The translations under genes were made by a program, and so were the position numbers. Of a DNA stretch of 5,747 nucleotides, positions 1 through 5,747 are shown piece by piece. The stretch comes from UBA1402 sp964575345. GTDB taxonomy: Bacteria; Bacteroidota; Bacteroidia; Bacteroidales; UBA1402. Where the stretch lies: positions 1 to 5,747 of the forward strand of contig CAZNQD010000088.1 in the NCBI GenBank assembly GCA_964575345.1. Direction: 5' to 3'. The notes below the pieces were generated by a model, which was given only the letters and a program-made list of their open reading frames with translations, was not told the origin of the DNA and made no database searches. How positions within the stretch are numbered: position 1 is the stretch's first letter; every line of letters starts with the position of its first letter.

Positions 1-77
1 CAGCTCAGTGCGGTAAAAACGAGGAGAAAAAGCAGTAAACGCGAGAGCGTTTTGTCGTGCGTAGTGCTGTATATCAT
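1..77 (-). CDS. Start of an exported protein, probable lipoprotein (truncated by window edge)
   Basis: Reading leftward from the ATG at 77-75, 25 codons are visible before the window ends. They encode a short polar start with Lys9 and Arg13, then a strongly hydrophobic run (LLLFLLVFTALS), which is a classic Sec signal. The next codon begins TG at the very edge. It would be Cys (TGC/TGT), making a lipoprotein signal ending ALS-Cys, unless it is Trp or a stop. The start is the first ATG in its frame: an in-frame TGA lies upstream with no other ATG between. There is no Shine-Dalgarno sequence, as is usual in Bacteroidota. The gene lies downstream of the 990-residue protein gene on the same strand, but an intrinsic terminator separates them, so it is probably its own transcription unit. 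The mature protein is outside the window and its function cannot be told. Confidence 0.55.
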   Translation of the reverse strand, partial: MIYSTTHDKTLSRLLLFLLVFTALS

Positions 78-235
78 AAGTATTAGATCTTTGATGGCAT
101 ACAAAGAAAAGCCATCTCAACGGCACAAGGGTATAATATTCATTCAAAATACACGAAAATAAAAGAGGAACTGCAACAAAAAAACAGGAGCAGAGATGAC
201 CCTGCTCCTGTTCGGTTTTACTATTATTTAATCAC
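78..235. other. Intergenic region between two leftward genes
   Basis: This 158-base A/T-rich stretch separates the stop codon of the 990-residue protein gene from the start of the truncated exported-protein gene. Its right third holds the intrinsic terminator. The remainder (78-175) should hold the promoter of the left-edge gene. The best match I find to TAnnTTTG on the minus strand is TACCCTTG at 133-126 (one mismatch), but no -33 box sits at the right distance, so I do not call it a promoter. No tRNA, small RNA or other gene is apparent. Confidence 0.5.
176..212 (-). terminator. Rho-independent terminator of the 990-residue protein gene
   Basis: On the minus strand, starting 24 bases past the stop codon, there is a perfect 11-base-pair stem: AACAGGAGCAG (212-202) pairs with CTGCTCCTGTT (193-183) around an 8-base loop (201-194). 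The second arm runs directly into T's; from its last two bases there are seven T's in a row (184-178). This is the textbook layout of an intrinsic terminator for leftward transcription. On the plus strand the stem is followed only by CGGTTTTA, so it would work poorly in that direction. Confidence 0.88.
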
Positions 236-3208
236 TTATTTAACAGCTACTTTTAAAGTATGTCCTTCTACTCTTACCAAATAGATGCCTTGTACCAGGT
301 TGCGGTTTTCAATCTCTTGTCCGGTTATGGTGTAGACCTTGACCGGGCTGTTGGAGTTGACTACCACGATTTGTCTGTCGAGGGTGTAAGCAAATACTTT
401 GACAGGTGCTTTTACAGAGCCTGTTCCCAGAACCGGACCAAGGTAATAAAGCCTGGGATCGCAAGCCGAGAACCAGGTGCCGGTGAAGGTGCCCAGGTAA
501 CCCACATCCACGCCGATTTCCAATTTGTCGCCGTCGTAGACGTGGATGAGTTGCACGGTAATATCATTCCAACCGTACCAGGTCACTCCGTCTTCGTGGA
601 AGATGGCTGTTTCGAAATTGCCGGGGATGGCATCGGCCGTGCTTACGTTACCGTCGCCTTCGCAGGGAACAGAAGAAGAGTACACTCTGGTTCCGGCCTT
701 GGCATAGATCTGAATACCGTTGTTGCCTTCTTCATTGCCTGCGTTGGTTCCTCTGCCGGCCATTTTTAGGGTATAGGTGCCCTGAGGCAAATCGGAGATT
801 TTTTGGTAGGCTTTGTATTTGAGTGAACCGGCAGTGCCGTTCCAGGCATCAAAGTAATAGTAACCATCGCCGCGATAGTGCTGAGTGTGTCCCATAAATC
901 CGTTGCCGTTTTCGTGGGCAGCTGTCCAGCCTTGGGGTACAGTGGCATTGTTGGAGGTATTCAGTTCCGGATTGACAATGACAAAGCTGAAGTCTGCGGG
1001 ATTTTCTTCGCTGCCTACAGCCGAATACTTGAATACTCTTACGGCTTCCTTAAGATCTATGTAGGCTTGTTCGCAATCTTCCTTAAGGGAAGCGTCACCG
1101 CCCAGAATTTCGCTGGCGAGATTGATGGCATCAATCAAGGCAATGAAAGCATCTTCGGGATATACTGTTTCGTCGGCTGTTTCGTACATTTCGGTTGCTT
1201 CAATGATGTAGTCGTTCAGGGTCAGGGCGGCTGTTTGTGAAGCCTTGAATCTATTCCATGCTGAGTTGGTTTTTGCAATCATATTGTCTAGTTGTTCCTG
1301 ACTGAATTCACCTTCGAGGAATACATTGGCTTCATCCAGCATTTCGTCAAGTTTGGGGTCTTCACCGAAGGGAACCACGTAGTTCATGCGGTCGGTCTGA
1401 ATTTGACTGAGCAAGACCCTGAACATCGTCTCAACGGCTGCGGGGTCAATGCCTAAATAATGCAGGCGGAAATTGTCTATACAGAACCAACCGGCCTGAG
1501 CTTCTCCGGCAGTGGAGGCAAAGCCTATGCGGGCTGTACCGTCGAATACTACGAATTCAGTACTGAGAGTTTCCCAGGCCTCGGGTGTGGTATTAAATTC
1601 TGTAGCCGTCAATACAGTAGAATTAGTTGTCTCAAAAGTAGTGGCATACAGGTGTTGATCGGTAATAAAGTTCGGTTGTGTAATAGCCTGGCAAGTTACC
1701 CTGTATACTCCGTTCGGCAGATGGGTTAGATCCTGATACACATTCATCGATGTGAAGTTGTTGGACCAGCTGTTCCAGCACTGATTGCCGTCGGGCACTA
1801 CGATGGAGTTGTTCGTTCTGCGGTCACCGCTGGCCACTACACTGGCATCTTTCCATTTGGCACTCAGTGTAGTACCGCTTGATTCTTCGAAAGAGGGGTC
1901 AGAAATCAGATCGGTTACTTCGATGGGATTTTCTTTGCTGGCCACCGAAATCAGCAGTGCATACATCTGCAGGTTCAGATTTGCCGTAGCCTGTTCAATA
2001 TCGGTCAGAGCAGTGGTGCCTGTAATACCGGCCAGATAGCTTTCTGCAGCAGCTATGGCAGCATTAAAATCGGTTTTGCTTTGTTCGGGGTAGGCGGCCG
2101 CATTCTGGTCAACAGCCTTGGCTTCTTCAATTTTGGCGATGAGTTTATCAACTGTTTTCAGCATGGTAGCCATACGATCCATGTACCCTTGCAAAACCGC
2201 TTGTTCTGCCTGAATGGCAGCTACTGTAGACCCTTTGTAGGTGAGGGTGTCGCCAAAGGTTTTGGCATCAGCAATGGCCGCATTCAGAGAGTCGGCGATG
2301 CTGGCGGGATACTTGAGATCCAGTGCTGCTTTTTCTTCGGCTTCGGTAATTTTATCCTGCAGTGCAATCACTGCATTTTGCCAGGTCTTAATGTCGGCCA
2401 CAGCCTGAATGGCACCGGCTGCTTTTAATTCGTCCAGACTGGCCTGGTCGTCGAGGGTATACTGGTCGTAGGTTTTGGTGGTGTCGATCAGTTTAACGGC
2501 ATCCAAAGCGGCTTGAACCGTATCTCCATAGAGGGCAAGATTGTTGTCGTTGAGTAAAACGATCAGGTTTTCTGCATCAGAAATAGCTTTGGCAACAACG
2601 ACTTTGGCATAAGTTCTGGCATCAAAAATGTAATAGGGAGCTCCGGAATTGCTGGTGGGTTTGTCGGTGTAAAGCGATGTGCCTTCACCGGTGCCGTCAC
2701 TACCCATGTACCCTTTGGCAGGATTAATGATGGATTTTACTTTCCAGGTAACAGAGTCAATTACGAATTTAATACCGTTCGTTACATAGAAGACATTCTC
2801 TGTTGTCTCAGAAGGCCTGAACGACCAGTAATAACGGGTAGTGTCGGCAATAACACCCACAAAGGAATTAACTCTGGAATTCCAGCTTCCGTCTGACGCG
2901 GCAAAACGCTGCAAACCGGTTTTTTCCTGCAGATAGTAAAAATCGGCATCGTTGAGCACGGAGTCGGTGCCCATAGCGTGAGCAGGCAACACTTCCCAGA
3001 TTTGAGCGGTATCGGTAAAGGCAATCCGGGGACTGCGCAGCTGGATGTTGGAACTTTCGTTTATTCCGCTCCAGACTCTGCCGGTGGTTGTGTGGGAAAT
3101 GTAAATCAGGTCACCTATTTTAACCTCGGTCATGGGTTTCTGGGCCTGGCTCAGGTTCAAACTTGCGGCCAGAAGAAGGCCGCCGATAAATAAGTACAGT
3201 TTTTTCAT
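236..3208 (-). CDS. Large secreted multidomain glycan-binding-like protein with T9SS-type C-terminal sorting domain
   Basis: This 990-residue protein has no recognisable catalytic domain. Residues 1-22 are a Sec signal (MKKLYLFIGGLLLAASLNLS, then QAQ). Residues 28-198 are beta-rich, with a YYLQEKTGLQRF-type motif that suggests a ricin-like beta-trefoil (tentative). Residues 200-420 form Ala-rich helical units resembling FIVAR repeats. Residues 431-586 and 738-924 are two galactose-binding-like beta-sandwiches. They share LPNGVY/LPQGTY near the middle and end in DNFRLHYLG/CDPRLYYLG. A second helical stretch (588-728) lies between them. Residues 935-990 look like a T9SS type A sorting domain (VKVYTITGQEI, then GIYLVRVEG, final Lys). 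I chose the ATG at 3208 because the signal peptide starts there; the ATG at 3319 in the same frame would add 37 residues that bury it. There is no Shine-Dalgarno sequence. A strong terminator follows the stop. The gene is divergent from the GH128 gene. A role in binding glycans at the surface or outside the cell is inferred from its modules; an adhesin or structural role is also possible. Confidence 0.93.
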   Translation of the reverse strand: MKKLYLFIGGLLLAASLNLSQAQKPMTEVKIGDLIYISHTTTGRVWSGINESSNIQLRSPRIAFTDTAQIWEVLPAHAMGTDSVLNDADFYYLQEKTGLQRFAASDGSWNSRVNSFVGVIADTTRYYWSFRPSETTENVFYVTNGIKFVIDSVTWKVKSIINPAKGYMGSDGTGEGTSLYTDKPTSNSGAPYYIFDARTYAKVVVAKAISDAENLIVLLNDNNLALYGDTVQAALDAVKLIDTTKTYDQYTLDDQASLDELKAAGAIQAVADIKTWQNAVIALQDKITEAEEKAALDLKYPASIADSLNAAIADAKTFGDTLTYKGSTVAAIQAEQAVLQGYMDRMATMLKTVDKLIAKIEEAKAVDQNAAAYPEQSKTDFNAAIAAAESYLAGITGTTALTDIEQATANLNLQMYALLISVASKENPIEVTDLISDPSFEESSGTTLSAKWKDASVVASGDRRTNNSIVVPDGNQCWNSWSNNFTSMNVYQDLTHLPNGVYRVTCQAITQPNFITDQHLYATTFETTNSTVLTATEFNTTPEAWETLSTEFVVFDGTARIGFASTAGEAQAGWFCIDNFRLHYLGIDPAAVETMFRVLLSQIQTDRMNYVVPFGEDPKLDEMLDEANVFLEGEFSQEQLDNMIAKTNSAWNRFKASQTAALTLNDYIIEATEMYETADETVYPEDAFIALIDAINLASEILGGDASLKEDCEQAYIDLKEAVRVFKYSAVGSEENPADFSFVIVNPELNTSNNATVPQGWTAAHENGNGFMGHTQHYRGDGYYYFDAWNGTAGSLKYKAYQKISDLPQGTYTLKMAGRGTNAGNEEGNNGIQIYAKAGTRVYSSSVPCEGDGNVSTADAIPGNFETAIFHEDGVTWYGWNDITVQLIHVYDGDKLEIGVDVGYLGTFTGTWFSACDPRLYYLGPVLGTGSVKAPVKVFAYTLDRQIVVVNSNSPVKVYTITGQEIENRNLVQGIYLVRVEGHTLKVAVK

Positions 3209-3412
3209 ATGCGTACGTGTTTTAGAATGTTGGTTAGACTTGAGTTTGGGTTCACTCAGGTGTAAAGAATATGCAAAAGAACACGAGAAATACCAAGTGC
3301 AGGTATAAAAAACATTCATATTTGGGTTCCTAATCGTTCAGACTGGGTTTTGGCCTTAGCATGGCTTTCAATCTGCATTTCCATGTTTAGTTAAAAAGCT
3401 CAGAATCACGCT

Positions 3413-3443
3413 AAAAGTTAATGATAGGATTCAGTTTCGCAAT
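3413..3443 (-). promoter_or_regulatory. Weak candidate promoter for the 990-residue protein gene
   Basis: On the minus strand, TAACTTTT (3420-3413) matches the Bacteroidota -7 box TAnnTTTG at all but the last base. ATTG (3443-3440) lies 19 bases upstream of it and matches TTTG at three of four positions. The spacing is right, but both boxes are imperfect. I found no exact TAnnTTTG on this strand in the intergenic region. Transcription would start near 3406, giving a leader of roughly 200 bases. Confidence 0.25.
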
Positions 3444-3453
3444 TTGTCTGTAC

Positions 3454-3465
3454 TCATTTGAATGA
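3454..3465. repeat. Short inverted repeat between divergent promoters
   Basis: TCATT-TG-AATGA is a 5-base perfect inverted repeat with a 2-base centre. It sits between the two candidate promoters, about 35 bases upstream of the -33 box of the GH128 gene. Its symmetry and place would suit an operator, but a repeat this short in A/T-rich DNA can arise by chance. No regulator gene is in the window. Confidence 0.2.
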
Positions 3466-3499
3466 TTATTAGACCTCTTTGTGCGAGGACATTGCTAGC

Positions 3500-3530
3500 T
3501 TTGTCACGATAATTAAAAATCGTACATTTG
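3500..3530 (+). promoter_or_regulatory. Bacteroidota-type promoter of the GH128 gene
   Basis: TTTG at 3500-3503 and TACATTTG at 3523-3530 match exactly the -33 (TTTG) and -7 (TAnnTTTG) boxes known for the primary sigma factor of Bacteroidota, with a 19-base spacer. Transcription would start near 3537, leaving a leader of only about a dozen A/T-rich bases before the ATG at 3550. That fits initiation without a Shine-Dalgarno sequence. Confidence 0.65.
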
Positions 3531-3549
3531 TTACATCAAAATTTATCAC

Positions 3550-5747
3550 ATGAATAAGATTAGTCTGATTTTTATCTTTTTACTGGCAATACTGATCCCG
3601 ACGCAGGCAGCCAGGCAACGAATTATCGAAAACACGCAACTGGCTTATGTCTCACAAGACACCATAGAGCTGGCCGATGGGGTTGAACTTCGTTTGACAG
3701 ACGCCAATCCCATACGGGACAATGCCCTGATTATTCTCGAAGGGCCTGAGGCCTGGGTCTATTTGTTGGAACTGCGGCCGACTAAAGTTATTTCTTCCTA
3801 TTTAAGATACATTAAGCTGGGTAGTGAGCAGGCGTCCCTGGCGCACCGCTCGAATTGCCGTGTGGAGATTTACCGGCACGGTTGTGTGGTGATTCCGCAC
3901 AACAGCTTTTACAAACCTCTGGAAGCATTTTCCGAACCTGATTTTGGCGGCAGTTCCGAATCTTATGGTATCCTGACTTATCACACAGACCTGGCAGCCA
4001 TGGCGGGAGCTATCCGATCATTTAAGCTCAAAAAAGGCTATATGGCCACGCTGGCTACCTCAGCCGACGGAACCGGTTTTAGCCGGGTATTTATTGCCGA
4101 CAGCGAAGACCTGGAAATACCTCAGCTGCAGGTTGAACTCGATGGAAACGTAGCTTTTATAAGAGTTTTCCAATGGAGATGGCCCTCACAAAAAGGCTGG
4201 TGCTGGGGCCCTACCGCTGCCCGTCTCGATTCGGTACAGGCCACCTGGTACTACGACTGGGATGCCAACGGAATGGACAGCTATATGGATGCCGAATATG
4301 TTCCCATGAGACACAATGGCGGCTGGCAGGCTTTCAGCGTAATAGAGTCGCGTAAATATTCTACCCACGTCCTGGGTTTCAACGAACCCGACAACCAGAA
4401 CGACGACGGCCCCATGACGGTGGATGAAACAGTAGCCATGTGGCCCATGCTGATGAAATCGGGCCTGAGGCTGGGCTCTCTGGCACCGACCGACGGAGGC
4501 TTGAATTATTTGTATGAATTTATGGACAAATGCGATGCCCTCAATTATCGGGTCGATTTTGTCGCACTGCATTTTTACAGGGGTGGCCAAACGCCCTGGA
4601 ATTTGTACTCCTTTGTTAAGGGAGTGCACGACCGTACCGGCCGGCCGATTTGGATTACCGAATGGAACAACGGAGCCAACTGGACCAGCGAAACCTGGCC
4701 TTCGAACGTGGCCGATCAGCAGGCCAAACAATTGCAGGATATGACGGCCTTCTTCAATATGCTCGATACTTGTTCCTTTGTGGAACGCCATGCCGTGTAC
4801 AATGCGGTGGAATACAAACGATATATGTTGGATCCCGACAACGGCAACCGCCTGACACCGGCCGGGAAGATGATGCGCAATTTTAAAGCCAAAATGGCCT
4901 ACAACCCCGCTAAAGAATTTGAGCCTCTGCCCTGGAAAATCAAAGCGCCCAACCTGCTTTCGGGTATGATAGCCACCGATTTCAAAAGCTATAACCTGCG
5001 TTTGGGAAGTAATCCCAACGGCACCCTGGCAGCCGCCTACCTGGTAGAAAAGAGTGTTGGTATCGAAGATTTTGAACAGATTGATTCGGTAACCGATCTC
5101 AGCCAGACGGTGTTGAATTATCCGGTAGATTACACCCGGGCCGGGTCTACTTCGTTCAGAATGCGAACTGCAGGTAAGAATGGAGATTATTCCGATTACT
5201 CCAAAGCTGTCTCGTATCATATGACTCCCGACGACTCCGTACAACTGGGTGAGCTGGCCATAGCAAATACCGAATGGAATCCTTTGTTTTTTGGGCAGGA
5301 ACACGCAGCCGAGCCGGCTATGATTTTAGGAGCTGCTTCGTTCCGGAATCTGGTGGCTTTTGCGCCCAGAGCCCGCAATCTTACTACGAAAAAGGTTGAT
5401 TTTAAATTATTTCCCTACGAATACGCCAGCTCTCAAACCATCAGCAATGCCGAATCGCTTCCTTTTTTGTTCGTTCCCAAAGGCGTACACGATTGGGGAG
5501 GCCTCAAAGCCATAGCAGGCAAGAGTGCTGTCAGCGGCAACTGGACTACTATCAGTTTCCCCGAAGCCTTCGAAACGGTGCCTGTGATCTTTGCCCAGCA
5601 AATTACTACTGTAAATTCCACGGCCACAGCCATCCGTATCCGCAACGTAACCAAGGATGGGTTTCAGGCTAAAATCGCCAAAGAATTGGCTCAAACCTAT
5701 ACTACCATAGCCGAAGCCATTACCTGGCTGGCTGTAACCCCCGGAGA
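3550..5747 (+). CDS. Secreted GH128-type glycoside hydrolase, predicted beta-1,3-glucanase (3' end outside window)
   Basis: 732 codons are visible, with no stop before the edge. Residues 1-20 are a Sec signal (MNKISLIFIFLLAILIPTQA). Residues 25-195 are a beta-rich accessory domain (EAWVYLLELRP, CRVEIYRHGCVVIPH, KKGYMATLATSADG). Residues 198-455 are the Asl1-like/GH128 TIM barrel: FQWRWPSQKGW (207-217), LGFNEPD (275-281) with likely acid/base Glu279, VDFVALHFY (335-343), and IWITEWNNG (367-375) with likely nucleophile Glu371. Characterised GH128 enzymes cut beta-1,3-glucan chains internally; the exact substrate here is inferred. Residues 466-557 look fibronectin III-like (AAYLVEKS, then FRMRTAGKNGDYSDYS). 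Residues 560-732 hold repeat-like beta modules ending in an H-type-lectin-like segment (FVPKG, PVIFAQQ, RIRNVTKDGF, WLAVTPG). The start is firm: an in-frame TAA at 3514 lies upstream with no other ATG between. A consensus promoter precedes it. A T9SS sorting domain may follow beyond the edge. Confidence 0.9.
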   Translation, partial: MNKISLIFIFLLAILIPTQAARQRIIENTQLAYVSQDTIELADGVELRLTDANPIRDNALIILEGPEAWVYLLELRPTKVISSYLRYIKLGSEQASLAHRSNCRVEIYRHGCVVIPHNSFYKPLEAFSEPDFGGSSESYGILTYHTDLAAMAGAIRSFKLKKGYMATLATSADGTGFSRVFIADSEDLEIPQLQVELDGNVAFIRVFQWRWPSQKGWCWGPTAARLDSVQATWYYDWDANGMDSYMDAEYVPMRHNGGWQAFSVIESRKYSTHVLGFNEPDNQNDDGPMTVDETVAMWPMLMKSGLRLGSLAPTDGGLNYLYEFMDKCDALNYRVDFVALHFYRGGQTPWNLYSFVKGVHDRTGRPIWITEWNNGANWTSETWPSNVADQQAKQLQDMTAFFNMLDTCSFVERHAVYNAVEYKRYMLDPDNGNRLTPAGKMMRNFKAKMAYNPAKEFEPLPWKIKAPNLLSGMIATDFKSYNLRLGSNPNGTLAAAYLVEKSVGIEDFEQIDSVTDLSQTVLNYPVDYTRAGSTSFRMRTAGKNGDYSDYSKAVSYHMTPDDSVQLGELAIANTEWNPLFFGQEHAAEPAMILGAASFRNLVAFAPRARNLTTKKVDFKLFPYEYASSQTISNAESLPFLFVPKGVHDWGGLKAIAGKSAVSGNWTTISFPEAFETVPVIFAQQITTVNSTATAIRIRNVTKDGFQAKIAKELAQTYTTIAEAITWLAVTPG

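Larger units (their letters stand above)
3209..3549. other. Divergent intergenic region
   Basis: These 341 bases separate the two divergent start codons. They carry a good promoter for the rightward GH128 gene at the right end, a weak candidate promoter for the leftward gene near 3413-3443, and a short palindrome between the two. No open frame with gene-like features, RNA gene or riboswitch is recognisable. If the weak leftward promoter is real, the leftward mRNA would have a leader of about 200 bases, with no obvious stable structure that I can see by eye. Confidence 0.5.

Noticed and set aside
260..2428. Several plus-strand open frames of 84-169 codons
   Set aside because: All are antisense to the 990-residue protein gene, overlap its conserved domains, and show no domain, start signal or spacing of their own.
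1480..2600. Internal DNA repeats, suspected because the protein has repeated helical units
   Set aside because: The repetition is visible only at protein level (Ala-rich helices). I see no long near-identical DNA copies, so it is not annotated as a nucleotide repeat.
3209..3319. 37-residue N-terminal extension of the large minus-strand protein, from an ATG at 3319
   Set aside because: The extension would place a typical MKK-led signal peptide in the middle of the chain, where it could not work as one. The extension itself reads like translated intergenic DNA.
3473..3489. CCTC/GAGG short hairpin upstream of the GH128 gene
   Set aside because: A 4-base stem with a 7-base loop and no T run is too weak to be called a terminator or an operator.
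4186..5304. Long open frame (372 codons) on the minus strand
   Set aside because: It lies wholly antisense to the GH128-type gene, whose sense frame carries clear family motifs. It has no signal peptide, promoter or recognisable domain and follows from the codon bias of the sense strand.
1..5747. Mobile elements, CRISPR arrays, tRNA or rRNA genes
   Set aside because: No transposase motifs, terminal inverted repeats, regularly spaced repeats or recognisable RNA gene sequences were seen on either strand.

Overview
The window looks like a chromosomal segment from a member of the Bacteroidota, of moderate G+C content. The signs are a secreted protein ending in a type IX secretion (T9SS)-like sorting domain, start codons with no Shine-Dalgarno sequence, a promoter matching the Bacteroidota pattern (TTTG, 19 bases, TAnnTTTG), and genes for large modular exported carbohydrate-active proteins. 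I cannot name the genus.

Layout, left to right. (1) Positions 1-77, minus strand: the first 25 codons of a gene cut by the window edge. They encode a clear export signal, probably of a lipoprotein. (2) Positions 78-235: an intergenic stretch holding a near-ideal intrinsic terminator for the next gene. (3) Positions 236-3208, minus strand: a 990-residue secreted multidomain protein. It has a signal peptide, a beta-trefoil-like N-terminal region, helical FIVAR-like repeats, two galactose-binding-like beta-sandwiches separated by a second helical stretch, and a C-terminal T9SS-type sorting domain. No catalytic domain is visible. (4) Positions 3209-3549: a 341-base divergent intergenic region with a good promoter for the rightward gene and only a weak candidate for the leftward one. 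(5) Positions 3550 to the window end, plus strand: a secreted glycoside hydrolase with a GH128-type (Asl1-like) catalytic domain that keeps both expected glutamates. An N-terminal beta-rich domain precedes it, and fibronectin III-like and H-type-lectin-like modules follow. The frame is open at the right edge, so the C-terminus is missing.

Together the genes suggest polysaccharide capture and cleavage at or outside the cell surface. GH128 enzymes with known activity act on beta-1,3-glucans such as laminarin or curdlan. The divergent 990-residue protein looks like a surface or secreted glycan-binding partner, but that link is inferred from proximity and domain type. No SusC/SusD pair, regulator, mobile element, RNA gene or CRISPR array is visible. 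I see unusual domain combinations here, but no clear evidence of a wholly new system.
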